A stretch of 64,000 nt of DNA from Colimorpha sp045597845 (lineage in GTDB: Bacteria; Bacteroidota; Bacteroidia; Bacteroidales; P3). Positions 52,899-61,465 of the stretch are shown here, piece by piece. Location: assembly GCA_045597845.1 (NCBI GenBank), contig JAZLKZ010000085.1:1-64000 (forward strand), written 5' to 3'. Numbering within the stretch: the first letter of the stretch is position 1; each line of letters opens with the position of its first letter. The notes below the pieces were generated by a model. It was not told where the DNA came from. It saw only the letters and a list, made by a program, of their open reading frames with translations, and did no database searches. A program made the translations under genes and the position numbers.

Positions 52899-52949
52899 AA
52901 TTGAAAATTATTTAGTTAAGAGTCAAAAAGTCACCATACACTAATCACA
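52899..52949 (-). repeat. Intergenic word array between htrA-like gene and MATE gene
   Basis: Reverse strand, in order after the stop: AGTGTGATTAGTGTATGGTG, then GACTCTTAACT, then TTTTCAATTCTCACTTG. Confidence 0.65.
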
Positions 52950-54086
52950 CTATCGATTTTTTCGGATAATGTCCGTGGTACCCATGGAGTTGAGCAACGT
53001 TGTTTGTGCCTTGTATTGCCTGCCGTCACGCCAATAGGTCACTTCCACCTTGTCACCGGGATTGGAACGTCCCAGTTCCTCCATCATTTCCGCAAAGGAA
53101 TTGACATTCATACCATTGATAGACAGAATCACATCACCCTTACGAATACCCATGTTGTCAGCCGCACAATCCTGAGCAACACCTTCCACATAAATGCCCT
53201 TAACGTCCTTCATTCCCAGCACCTCTGCCATCTGAGCGGTTACTTCGGTTATAGTAACGCCCAAATAAGCACGCTGCACATAGCCATACTGCATCAAATC
53301 TTTTGCGACCTTCTGCGCGATATTGGAAGGAATGGCAAAACTATAGCCCGTATAGTAGCCGTCGCCCGAGGCGATTGCCGTAACTATGCCAATCAGCTCT
53401 CCGTTGCCATTTACCAACGCTCCACCCGAATTGCCCGAATTCACGGCGGCATCTGTCTGAATGAACGACTCGATAGGGCTTTCAAGACCTTTGGAATTCT
53501 CAATGATGTTCATATTTCGCGCCTTGGCGCTGATGATGCCTGCCGTAACCGTAGAAGTAAGGTTGAAAGGATTACCAATGGCAAGCACAGGCTCGCCGAT
53601 GCGCGCCATGTCCGAATTACCAAACGGAATGGACTGCAATCCAGTAAGGTCAATCTTGATGACCGCAAGATCGGAAGCAGGATCGATGCCCACCAATCGA
53701 GCCGCAACCACACGTTTGTCGTTCAAAGTCACACTGATACGTTCTGCATCCTGCACCACATGATTGTTCGTCACGATATAACCATCGGAAGAAATAATCA
53801 CACCCGAGCCGAAAGCATTATAGGTCTGACGCTGAACACCTTGGTTGATAATCATACCGAAAAAAGTCTGATAAAGCGGCGTAAGCTTCGTCATTTCGGT
53901 CTTGATATGCACAACGGCATCGATGGTATTTGCCGCCACATCAGAAAAATCCACATAGGTAAGATTTTGATTGTTGAGTGGTTGAGCCGCCAAGTTGTTG
54001 GGTTCAGTCTTTCCCGTACAAGCCGTAGTGCAATCAAGCACCCCGACCACTGTCAAAACGATGAAAACAAATTTATACCTTTGCAT
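52950..54086 (-). CDS. HtrA/Deg-type serine protease with a single PDZ domain
   Basis: 378 aa. Exported (hydrophobic N-terminus FVFIVLTVVGVL, a possible lipoprotein cysteine is not a clear lipobox). Trypsin-like triad: histidine in TNNHVVQD, aspartate in PASDLAVIKI, serine in AAVNSGNSGGALVN. One PDZ domain (YLGVTITEVTAQMAEVLGMK to the end), whereas the usual DegP of this group has two and about 480-510 aa. It may be a DegS-like sensor or a periplasmic quality-control protease. The gene precedes the MATE operon. Confidence 0.88.
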   Translation of the reverse strand: MQRYKFVFIVLTVVGVLDCTTACTGKTEPNNLAAQPLNNQNLTYVDFSDVAANTIDAVVHIKTEMTKLTPLYQTFFGMIINQGVQRQTYNAFGSGVIISSDGYIVTNNHVVQDAERISVTLNDKRVVAARLVGIDPASDLAVIKIDLTGLQSIPFGNSDMARIGEPVLAIGNPFNLTSTVTAGIISAKARNMNIIENSKGLESPIESFIQTDAAVNSGNSGGALVNGNGELIGIVTAIASGDGYYTGYSFAIPSNIAQKVAKDLMQYGYVQRAYLGVTITEVTAQMAEVLGMKDVKGIYVEGVAQDCAADNMGIRKGDVILSINGMNVNSFAEMMEELGRSNPGDKVEVTYWRDGRQYKAQTTLLNSMGTTDIIRKNR

Positions 54087-54089
54087 TTT

Positions 54090-54154
54090 ATTAATTGAGA
54101 ATTGAAAATGAGCAACGAGTCTTACTGTTCACAAATCACTTTTCACAGGTCACA
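54090..54154 (-). repeat. Intergenic word array upstream of the htrA-like gene
   Basis: Reverse strand heptads GTGACCT, GTGAAAA, GTGATTT, GTGAACA, then TTTTCAATTCTCAATTAAT before the ATG. No gene ends here, so the array is not only a stop-codon companion. Confidence 0.75.
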
Positions 54155-54212
54155 ATAGCACATCAATAATAACTTTTTTGGAGGCATTTTAGTATATCTT
54201 TAGTTTTTTTTG

Positions 54213-54220
54213 TAATTTTG
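54213..54220 (+). promoter_or_regulatory. -7 element for the glycosyltransferase at 54229
   Basis: TAATTTTG with only eight bases before the ATG, predicting a nearly leaderless transcript. Confidence 0.5.
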
Positions 54221-54228
54221 TAAGCAAT

Positions 54229-55368
54229 ATGAAAATAATCATACTTGGCACAGCACACCCCTATCGTGGTGGTTTGGCAGCGTTCAACGAACGTCTCGCC
54301 CATCAATTCGTGGAAGAAGGCCACGAAGTAGAAATGGTCACATTCACCTTGCAATACCCTGGTTTTCTGTTTCCTGGAAAAACCCAGTTCACCGATGCCC
54401 CTGCACCCGAAGCACTTCCCATCTCTCGAAAAATCAATTCCTGCAATCCATTCAACTGGCTCAAAGTCGGCAAAACCATTCGCAAGAAAAATCCCGATTT
54501 GGTCATTTTCGCCTACTGGATGTCGTTCTTCGCGCCATGCTACGGCACCATCGCCCGCCAAATTCGCAAGAACCACCACACAAAATGCATCGGGCTCATC
54601 CACAACATGATTCCACATGAACCCAATATCCTCGACAAACTATTCCCGGGCTATTTCGTGGGAGCAATGGATGGCTTTACTGCGCTTTCGGATTCGGTAG
54701 TACACGACATCGAGAAATACGACCACAAAAGCACCCCCAAGCAATTCTCCCCCCACCCCATCTACGACCACTATGGTGCGTTGATTCCCAAGAACGATGC
54801 AATTCAACTGATTCAAATAGACCCACGTTTCAAATACGTGCTCTTCTTCGGATTTATCCGTGGCTATAAAGGATTGGATTTATTGTTAGAGGCTTTCGCT
54901 GACACCCGATTGAAAGATCTTGGTGTAAAACTGATTGTCGCGGGAGAATTCTACGGAAATCCCAAACCCTATCTGGACCAAATTGAGAACTTAGGCATAG
55001 CCGATCGTGTGGTGCTAAAGACCGACTATATTCCCGACGAAGAGGTGAATCGTTATTTCCGTGCATGCGACATTGTGGCACAACCCTATAAGAGTGCCAC
55101 CCAAAGCGGCGTAACCCAGATAGCCTTCCATTTCGAAAAGCCCATGCTCGTGACCAATGTCGGCGGACTGCCCGAGATTGTACCCAACGGCAAGATTGGC
55201 TACGTCGTAGAACCCAACGCCCAGCAAATAGCCGATGCATTGGTCGCTTATTACCAAGAAGATAAGGAATCAACGTTCATTGAGAACGTGAAGGAGGAAA
55301 AGAAGAAATATGCGTGGGACAAGATGACCGCCACCATACTATCGGTCTATGCGGACTCTCGGGTCTAA
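54229..55368 (+). CDS. Glycosyltransferase, GT4 family
   Basis: 379 aa. N-terminal IIILGTAHPYRGGLAAFNER with the glycine-rich loop, LIHNMIPHEPNILDK in the acceptor half, and donor half VLFFGFIRGYKGLDLLLEAF, LKLIVAGEFYG-type strand (KLIVAGEFYGN), AQPYKSATQSGVTQIAFHFE. Likely cytoplasmic-face sugar transfer in polysaccharide assembly. The last 30 bases overlap the 3' end of the convergent ABC permease gene. Confidence 0.88.
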   Translation: MKIIILGTAHPYRGGLAAFNERLAHQFVEEGHEVEMVTFTLQYPGFLFPGKTQFTDAPAPEALPISRKINSCNPFNWLKVGKTIRKKNPDLVIFAYWMSFFAPCYGTIARQIRKNHHTKCIGLIHNMIPHEPNILDKLFPGYFVGAMDGFTALSDSVVHDIEKYDHKSTPKQFSPHPIYDHYGALIPKNDAIQLIQIDPRFKYVLFFGFIRGYKGLDLLLEAFADTRLKDLGVKLIVAGEFYGNPKPYLDQIENLGIADRVVLKTDYIPDEEVNRYFRACDIVAQPYKSATQSGVTQIAFHFEKPMLVTNVGGLPEIVPNGKIGYVVEPNAQQIADALVAYYQEDKESTFIENVKEEKKKYAWDKMTATILSVYADSRV

Positions 55369-56421
55369 GACTCCGTAGAGGATATCCACCACGATATTGA
55401 TTACCACCAACAAAAGACAGACGAAAAGGATGGCACCCATCACTACGGGAAAATCGTATTTTTCCAAGCCATCCACAATCACGATGCCCATACCTTTCCA
55501 GTCGAACACATACTCCACAAAGACCGCACCCGCCAACAAACTTGCCAACCAACCCGACGCCGAGGTCACTACGGGATTCATTGCATTACGCAAAGCGTGC
55601 TTTACAACCACCCTACGGAATGGCATACCCTTGGCTTTGGCTGTACGGATATAGTCCTGCGACAAAGCCTCCAACATCGAATTCTTTGTAAGCTGCGTAA
55701 GCGTGGCGAGCGGACGGATACCCAAGGTTAGCGCCGGAAGAATCAAGTTTTTCAAATCAAGATACTCCCCTTCGCCATAATCATCCACGGTAAACAAGTT
55801 GCCAAACATGTTGAGGTGGGTCCAATCCGCCAATACGTAAGCGAAAAGCCAAGCGATGAGAATGGCGGCAAAGAACGACGGTAACGACATTCCAAACGTA
55901 GAGAGCGTCAAAGTAAGACGATCAATCCATGTGTCTTTGTGCAAGGCAGATATGATGCCCAACACAATGCCGACAAACAGGGCAAACGCCATGGCCACAA
56001 CCGCCAACAAAGCCGTTTGGGGGAATGCCGTAGCAATGATTTCACTCACCTTGCGTTTTGATTGATAGGATCTTCTAAGATATGGAGCCTTCAATACAAT
56101 CGTTGTTGTACCGATATTCGCTATCCGCTTATAAGGGGCATACTTACTATCGTCGAGGAAGAAATAGCTTTTGGAATCGCTGTTGTTATGAAAGGATATG
56201 GGAGCCAAATCGTTGAGATAGTTCAAGAACTGCATCCCCATCGGCTTGTCACGACCCAAATCCCGGTTGATAATCTCAATACTTTCCGCATCGGCCCTTT
56301 GCCCCAGCATCATTCGGGCAGGATCTCCCGGCAAGATATTGAAGAGAAAGAACACCAACGTGACCACTCCTAATATCACCAGGAATCCATACAAAAGCCG
56401 TTTCAGAATATAGCGGAACAA
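55339..56421 (-). CDS. ABC transporter permease, oligopeptide/DppB type
   Basis: 360 aa, six helices. N-terminal FRYILKRLLYGFLVILGVVTLVFFLF and ILPGDPARMMLGQRAD are typical of DppB/OppB; the EAA loop is YIRTAKAKGMPFRRVVVKHALRNA. The extracytoplasmic loop after helix 1 (about residues 60-130) is long. No partner permease, ATPase or binding-protein gene is next to it, so its partners must be encoded elsewhere. 45 bases downstream of tsaB. Confidence 0.87.
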   Translation of the reverse strand: MFRYILKRLLYGFLVILGVVTLVFFLFNILPGDPARMMLGQRADAESIEIINRDLGRDKPMGMQFLNYLNDLAPISFHNNSDSKSYFFLDDSKYAPYKRIANIGTTTIVLKAPYLRRSYQSKRKVSEIIATAFPQTALLAVVAMAFALFVGIVLGIISALHKDTWIDRLTLTLSTFGMSLPSFFAAILIAWLFAYVLADWTHLNMFGNLFTVDDYGEGEYLDLKNLILPALTLGIRPLATLTQLTKNSMLEALSQDYIRTAKAKGMPFRRVVVKHALRNAMNPVVTSASGWLASLLAGAVFVEYVFDWKGMGIVIVDGLEKYDFPVVMGAILFVCLLLVVINIVVDILYGVLDPRVRIDR

Positions 56422-56460
56422 AGGAATTGAAAATTAAGAATCGAGAATAAGTTAAGAGGA
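56422..56460 (-). repeat. Intergenic word array between tsaB and the ABC permease
   Basis: Reverse strand CTCTTAACTTATTCTCGA then TTCTTAATTTTCAATTC: the TTAACT and AATTCTC families in the usual order. Confidence 0.65.
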
Positions 56461-56466
56461 CACATT

Positions 56467-57189
56467 TCAAGGCTCACTGTTCGCAGACTTCAGGCCACGC
56501 ACTACGGATTTCTTGGCCACAAAGTCTTTGAGGTAGAAGGGTTCGAAATAGGCGACATCTTCTGTTTTTTGCTGTTGCAGACATTGCTCGGCGAGTTGCA
56601 CCATGCCTTGCGCGGAAATGCAGAAATCGGGACTGTAGCGTGCATTGGGATGCTGTCCCAAATTAGGACGGGTCTTTTCGGCACCATCGCCAATAAAAAC
56701 AACCTCATGTTCATTCAGATAGGCATCGTAGATGCCCTCCTCAACAATGTCGGCAGCCACTTCCCTAACCTCATGCAACAAAGACTCCGTACCACGAGCG
56801 TAGAATGCCGCATAGCATTCCATTCTTCTTGCGTCAATCATCGGACACACCAAACCGTTGTATTCGGGATGGACAGCAAAATACTGCGCAGCCATGCTCT
56901 CCAAAGTGGGAACGGCAAGAAATGGTTTTCCCAAGCCATAGCAAAGTCCTTTGGCGGTGCTCACGCCAATACGCAAGCCCGTATAGGAACCTGGACCACT
57001 GCTTACACATACGGCATCCAAGTCATTTGGTGTCAATCCTGTTTGGGAGAATATTTCGTCAATAAAAACAGCCAATTTCGAGGAATGGGCATTCTGCTCT
57101 TCGCTGTGGCGTTCTGCAAGTACTGCGCCATTTTTTTCCAACACTACAGAACAGACGGAGGTAGCTGTTTCAAGAAGTAATATTGTCAT
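56467..57189 (-). CDS. tsaB: tRNA threonylcarbamoyladenosine protein TsaB
   Basis: Partner of TsaD in making t6A37 of ANN-reading tRNAs. 240 aa from ATG 57189 (MTILLLETATSVCSVVL), chosen because the upstream extension is non-homologous repeat DNA. ASKHA-fold signatures LLETATSVCSV, SSGPGSYTGLRIGVSTAKG and ARRMECYAAFY. Normal length. Confidence 0.93.
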   Translation of the reverse strand: MTILLLETATSVCSVVLEKNGAVLAERHSEEQNAHSSKLAVFIDEIFSQTGLTPNDLDAVCVSSGPGSYTGLRIGVSTAKGLCYGLGKPFLAVPTLESMAAQYFAVHPEYNGLVCPMIDARRMECYAAFYARGTESLLHEVREVAADIVEEGIYDAYLNEHEVVFIGDGAEKTRPNLGQHPNARYSPDFCISAQGMVQLAEQCLQQQKTEDVAYFEPFYLKDFVAKKSVVRGLKSANSEP

Positions 57190-57218
57190 GCTGAGATTAG
57201 AAGGTTGGGGGATTTGAA

Positions 57219-57266
57219 TTAAATTAAGAGTTCTCGATTCACTACTCACAGTTCACAATTCACAAA
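57219..57266 (-). repeat. Intergenic word array after the DUF3298 gene
   Basis: Reverse strand immediately after the stop: GTGAATT, GTGAACT, GTGAGTA, GTGAATC, an exact heptad, then AGAACTCTTAATTTAATTC. Confidence 0.85.
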
Positions 57267-58073
57267 CTAAAACCAATAGCGATAGACTGGACTCTTGGTG
57301 TTCAGATAGGGTTTGAGTTGCTCTTTGGAGAGGAAGAATTCCGAAGGGCCATTGGCATAACAAGCTATCTCATAGGAATTATAGTAGTAGCTGAGGCCTT
57401 CTTGGGTAATGGTGAAATTGCCGTTCATCTTCACCTCCTCATCGCTCCAATAGCCTTCACTCTCTGAGTAGCCATTCTGGTGATAGACCTCACGCAACAT
57501 ATTGGTAACAGCCTCTTTGGTCTCGTCTGTCAGGTCGAAAATTTCAGATTCGGAGAGGCGGTTTCCCGTTCTACGGTCAAACACGAAGTAGGAACGGTAA
57601 CCGTTGCCATGTGCCCCACCTGTAAATGCCCAGCAATCCAGGAAGAAGCAGACAATCTCATCAGAGACCACCATGGGAGCGGTTTCGACATTGTACTCCC
57701 ATTGGAACAAAGCGGGGAAATGCACTTCCGACTCCTGCATCGACTGATTGAAGTCGCCACGCACCTCAGCGCAATACTGTGCGATTGCGCTGTCGGGATT
57801 TCCCGAAAAGTCCTTTGCCGTAATCAGTTGCCCCATCAGCGTGTCGTACATCTTCTGCAGTTCGGGGGTCTGTTCCGACATTTCAGGCAGCGTCAGATGG
57901 ACGGAGATTTTCACACCCAAAGCAGTATCCACCTGCTCAAAAGGATCATCATTATAGAAATACTCCTTGAAAACGACCTCGTCAACTTTGGGTTGGCACG
58001 CCACCATACAAAACGCAACGACCGTCGTCAGAGCCGTCACGCCAATCCAGTTTTTGAACTTAAAGCAATTCAT
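57267..58073 (-). CDS. Lipoprotein with DUF3298/DUF4163 (RsiV-like) fold
   Basis: 268 aa from ATG 58073. The open frame reaches a TTG at 58085, but the ATG gives a lipoprotein signal (TTVVAFCMVAC). Sequence FLDCWAFTGGAHGNGYRSYF is the GGAHG signature of the DUF3298 family; the preceding part (QLITAKDFSGNPDSAIAQY) fits DUF4163. In RsiV this fold binds lysozyme; here the ligand is unknown. Fifteen bases downstream of the LolA-like gene, in one operon. Confidence 0.82.
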   Translation of the reverse strand: MNCFKFKNWIGVTALTTVVAFCMVACQPKVDEVVFKEYFYNDDPFEQVDTALGVKISVHLTLPEMSEQTPELQKMYDTLMGQLITAKDFSGNPDSAIAQYCAEVRGDFNQSMQESEVHFPALFQWEYNVETAPMVVSDEIVCFFLDCWAFTGGAHGNGYRSYFVFDRRTGNRLSESEIFDLTDETKEAVTNMLREVYHQNGYSESEGYWSDEEVKMNGNFTITQEGLSYYYNSYEIACYANGPSEFFLSKEQLKPYLNTKSPVYRYWF

Positions 58074-58088
58074 TATCAGCAACAAGTG

Positions 58089-58760
58089 TTATCTCATATC
58101 TATCACTTCAACCTCCTTGTGGGAAGCGGCATCAAACATAAAATCAGCAGCAGTTGCCTTGGCGGATTTGTAGTTGGTAATGGTGTATTCGCCACGGGAG
58201 GAGTCGTAGTTGTGCATCTCCATCTTTTTCAGCAAACCAGTCTTTTCAACAATAAAAAGTCTGATTTTGTGAAAACTACGAGAATGCTTGGGTGTCAAAT
58301 CGATGATTGCCGTACCATCCTCTTCCACTCGGATGAACTTTGGGCGGTAGTTCTTGCTGTAGTTGGCAAGCAACTTGGCGGGATTCATCAAATCGTCGTC
58401 GGACTCCGAAACAGGACTCACAACGACCTCCTTGGTGCTTTTGGTCCAATGCCATACCGACTTGCCATTACAATACAAAATTTGATTAGCATCTGTTACC
58501 CTATACTTTCCTTTGCTGTAGAGCACATCCACCGCCTGACGCAAGGTCTCTTTCTTTTGCGCATCCTTGTTGACCACTGTCACCTTGAAGGATACGGCTG
58601 CATTGGCGTTAAGTTTGTCAAGAGCTTTCTTTAGCACCTTCTGCGCATTCTCATCCACATTGCCATTGGCAGTATGGGTAATCTGGGCATTGAGCGGAGC
58701 GAAACAGCTGAAAATCAACAACACATAAGCACAAACGACAGATTTCATTATTTTATTCAT
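58089..58760 (-). CDS. LolA-like outer-membrane lipoprotein carrier
   Basis: 223 aa, signal peptide (AYVLLIFSCFAPLNAQ). LolA-type pattern: VLKKALDKLNANAAVSFKVTV, LYSKGKYRV, YCNGKSVWHWTKSTKEVVV, FIVEKTGLLKKMEMHNY. LolA shuttles lipoproteins across the periplasm; in Bacteroidetes several such paralogues exist, so the specific role is uncertain. Directly upstream of a lipoprotein gene. Confidence 0.83.
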   Translation of the reverse strand: MNKIMKSVVCAYVLLIFSCFAPLNAQITHTANGNVDENAQKVLKKALDKLNANAAVSFKVTVVNKDAQKKETLRQAVDVLYSKGKYRVTDANQILYCNGKSVWHWTKSTKEVVVSPVSESDDDLMNPAKLLANYSKNYRPKFIRVEEDGTAIIDLTPKHSRSFHKIRLFIVEKTGLLKKMEMHNYDSSRGEYTITNYKSAKATAADFMFDAASHKEVEVIDMR

Positions 58761-58787
58761 AATTATAAGATTGGGAGATTTGAATTG

Positions 58788-58881
58788 ACCTTGACCTTTA
58801 CTTTGATTTTGACTTTGAGATTTGAAGTTAGTTAAGAGTTATGAGTTAAGAAGAATCTTGCCTCAGGTCACTGATCACACA
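58788..58881 (-). repeat. Intergenic word array between folE and the LolA-like gene
   Basis: Reverse strand, in order: GTGATCAGTGACC, then TTCTTAACTCATAACTCTTA, then TCAAAGTCAAAATCAAAG and GGTCAAGGTCAATTC before the ATG; three word families in a row. Confidence 0.8.
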
Positions 58882-59490
58882 TTAATGCAAATCCACGCCG
58901 ATGATATGCATGAATTCCTCGCGGGTCTTGGGACTTTTCATGAAAGCGCCCGTAAAATCGGAGGTTGTGGTCACAGAGTTCTGTTTCTGCACGCCACGCA
59001 TAGACATACACATGTGCTGCGCCTCGATTACAACAGCCACGCCCAACGGGTTGAGCACTTCTTGGATACAGTCTTTGATTTGCTTGGTAAGACGTTCCTG
59101 CACTTGCAGACGACGGGCATAGGCATCCACGACGCGAGGTATCTTGCTCAGTCCTACGATAGCACCATTGGGGATATAAGCCACATGCGCCTTGCCCACA
59201 AAGGGAACCATGTGGTGTTCGCAGAGCGAGTAAAGTTCGATGTCCTTCACCACGACCATCTGTTTGTAGTCCTCGTGGAACATCGCCGAACGCAGAATCT
59301 CGTGGGGATTGAGATCGTAGCCATTGGTGAAGAAAAGCATCGCCTTGGCGATACGCTCGGGAGATTTAATCAAACCTTCACGATTGGGATCTTCACCCAA
59401 AATACGTAAGATCTCTTTATAGTGCGCCGCAAGTTCGGCAACAGACTTTTCGTCGTATTGATCTATTTTCTGGTAACCCAGTGCTTCCAT
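58882..59490 (-). CDS. folE: GTP cyclohydrolase I
   Basis: First enzyme of tetrahydrofolate/pterin synthesis, toroid homodecamer. 202 aa. Zinc-binding cysteine and histidine in LYSLCEHHMVPFVGKAH, PNGAIVGLSKIPRVVDAYA, and CMSMRGVQKQNSVTTTSDF with the second zinc ligand and the substrate site. Full length and normal. Transcribed towards the LolA-like gene, but separated by a 121-base repeat tract. Confidence 0.96.
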   Translation of the reverse strand: MEALGYQKIDQYDEKSVAELAAHYKEILRILGEDPNREGLIKSPERIAKAMLFFTNGYDLNPHEILRSAMFHEDYKQMVVVKDIELYSLCEHHMVPFVGKAHVAYIPNGAIVGLSKIPRVVDAYARRLQVQERLTKQIKDCIQEVLNPLGVAVVIEAQHMCMSMRGVQKQNSVTTTSDFTGAFMKSPKTREEFMHIIGVDLH

Positions 59491-59496
59491 CTTTTG

Positions 59497-59530
59497 AATT
59501 GAGAATTAAGAATTGACAATTGAGAATTAT
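59497..59530 (-). repeat. AATTCTC heptad array before folE
   Basis: Reverse strand AATTCTC, AATTGTC, AATTCTT, AATTCTC, AATTC: four and a half heptads ending six bases before the folE ATG. The rest of the gap to 59574 shows nothing. Confidence 0.85.
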
Positions 59531-59574
59531 TACAGTCTCTTTATATTAGTGCTTTTCAGTTTCATATACTTGCA

Positions 59575-60753
59575 TCATTCCACGTAAAGCAGCAATCCTT
59601 TGAGATATTCGCCTTCGGGATGATAGACGCTGATGGGATGGTCTATGGCATGCGGCAGTCGCTTCACGATACGCACCTGACGATGGGCATTGTTGGCAGC
59701 CGAGAATACCATAGTCTGGAAATCCTCCATGCTCACAGCTTGAGAACAGCTGAAGGTGAAGAGCAGTCCACCCTGGCGGATTTTCTCCATAGCACGCTGA
59801 TTGATACTACGATATCCCTTGAGCCCCTGCTGCAGACTTCTATGGTTTTTGGCGAAAGCGGGAGGGTCGAGCACAATGACATCGAAAGCGTCGCTTGCCG
59901 TGTCGAGGTATTTCAGCACATCTGCCACCACTCCTTTGTGGGAAGCCTCTTTGCCGAAGTTCAGTTCCACATTACGGTCGCATAGTTCAATGGCTTTCTT
60001 GCTGATATCCACTGTTTCCACATACTCCGCCCCTCCCTGCAAAGCTGCCAGGGAAAAGCCTCCAGTATAGCCAAAGCAGTTCAACACGCGCATACCCTTG
60101 GAACATTGTCCTACCAAATGACGGTTTTCACGCTGATCTACGAAGAAACCAGTCTTTTGACCTTCGTAGAAGTTGATGAGCATCTTCACGCCGTTCTCGT
60201 TGATTTCCCATTCTTCGGGTTCTACGCCCCAGAGATAGCCGTCGGTAGCGTTGCCCGATGGCAATGTGGCTGAGCTTTTGTCAAACACCGACACCAACCT
60301 ATCGCCCAGCAATTCACGAAACAGTTCCACGAAAACGGGGAACATCTTGTGCATGCCTTCCGAATGAGCCTGAAGCACCAGAACCCCATTGTAGAAGTCA
60401 GCCACCAAGCCCGGCATCAAGTCGCCCTCGGCATGAATCATGCGGAAGACATTGGTTTCCTTGCTGTCCAGCAAGCCCAAGCGTTGGCGATAGGCGATAG
60501 CCGAAGCAAGACGGCTGCGCCAAAAAGCGTGGTCAATCTCTGCTGTTTCAAACGAAAGCACCTTGACCATGATGCTCTCCTCCTGGTAGTGGCCCACACA
60601 AAGCCATGTGCCATCGGGAGCCATAACATCAACAAGGTCACCTTCTTGCGGACGGCCTATCTTCTTGCGTATAGCACCCGAGAAAATCCATGGATGATGC
60701 CGTTGCAACGATTTTTCCTTACCAGGAAGCAATATGAGTTGAGGACGAGACAC
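59575..60753 (-). CDS. RlmI-like 23S rRNA cytosine methyltransferase
   Basis: 392 aa, GTG start at 60753 (the first codons read SRPQLILLPGKEKSL, as in relatives). An N-terminal PUA domain (EGDLVDVMAPDGTWLCVGHY), a central domain (RMIHAEGDLMPGLVADFY) and a Rossmann methyltransferase domain with VLNCFGYTGGFSLAAL (SAM site) and VIVLDPPAFAK (catalytic region) give the RlmI/RlmK architecture. The target base is predicted as C1962-type by family only. Confidence 0.88.
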   Translation of the reverse strand: MSRPQLILLPGKEKSLQRHHPWIFSGAIRKKIGRPQEGDLVDVMAPDGTWLCVGHYQEESIMVKVLSFETAEIDHAFWRSRLASAIAYRQRLGLLDSKETNVFRMIHAEGDLMPGLVADFYNGVLVLQAHSEGMHKMFPVFVELFRELLGDRLVSVFDKSSATLPSGNATDGYLWGVEPEEWEINENGVKMLINFYEGQKTGFFVDQRENRHLVGQCSKGMRVLNCFGYTGGFSLAALQGGAEYVETVDISKKAIELCDRNVELNFGKEASHKGVVADVLKYLDTASDAFDVIVLDPPAFAKNHRSLQQGLKGYRSINQRAMEKIRQGGLLFTFSCSQAVSMEDFQTMVFSAANNAHRQVRIVKRLPHAIDHPISVYHPEGEYLKGLLLYVE

Positions 60754-60757
60754 AGAG

Positions 60758-60811
60758 CGAGTTAAAAGTTAAGAGTTATGAGTTAAGAAGGATTTCACTA
60801 TTCACTGATCA
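60758..60811 (-). repeat. Intergenic word array starting in the rpe stop codon
   Basis: Reverse strand AGTGATC, AGTGAAT, AGTGAAA (the first TGA is the rpe stop), then TTCTTAACTCATAACTCTTA and ACTTTTAACTC before the next GTG start. Confidence 0.85.
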
Positions 60812-61453
60812 CTTTTTCATCATCTTGATGGTCTCGCCAGGATTATCGGACTTAAAGACTGCACTGCCAGCCACCAACACGTCGGCACCAGCCTCGAAAA
60901 GTTTGGAAGCGTTTTCAACATTCACGCCACCATCAATTTCAATGAGACAGTTGGGATTTTTGCGGTTGCACAAGTCACGCAATTGACGCACCTTGTTGTA
61001 GGTGTTCTCAATGAATTTCTGGCCTCCGAAACCCGGGTTGACGGACATCAACAGCACCACGTCACAGAGTTGTACGGTATCTTCCAAAAGTGTTACAGCG
61101 GTACCGGGGTTCAGCACCACGCCGCACTTCATTCCAGCATCCTTGATGGCATGGAGCGTGCGGTCCAGATGGGTGCATGCCTCGTAATGAACCGTCAATA
61201 TATCGGCTCCGGCATCCTTGAAATCGTTGATATAACGACCTGGATCGACAATCATCAGATGGACGTCAAGAGGTTTCTTGGCGTGCTTCTTGATATGTTT
61301 TACGATGGGCTGTCCAAAGGAGATGTTGGGCACAAAAACGCCATCCATCACGTCAACATGCAGCCAGTCACAATCGCTGCCGTTGAGCATTTCAACGTCA
61401 CGTTGCAGATTTCCAAAATCCGCCGAAAGCAAAGAGGGGGAAATAAGTTTCAT
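60809..61453 (-). CDS. rpe: Ribulose-phosphate 3-epimerase
   Basis: Pentose phosphate enzyme, TIM barrel, 214 aa. SPSLLSADFGNL, HVDVMDGVFVPNISFG and DVHLMI carry the metal-binding histidines and aspartate; VNPGFGGQKFI and IDGGVN complete the phosphate site. Normal length. The final lysine codons and the stop run into an intergenic heptad. Confidence 0.96.
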   Translation of the reverse strand: MKLISPSLLSADFGNLQRDVEMLNGSDCDWLHVDVMDGVFVPNISFGQPIVKHIKKHAKKPLDVHLMIVDPGRYINDFKDAGADILTVHYEACTHLDRTLHAIKDAGMKCGVVLNPGTAVTLLEDTVQLCDVVLLMSVNPGFGGQKFIENTYNKVRQLRDLCNRKNPNCLIEIDGGVNVENASKLFEAGADVLVAGSAVFKSDNPGETIKMMKK

Positions 61454-61465
61454 TATGAGAATAAA

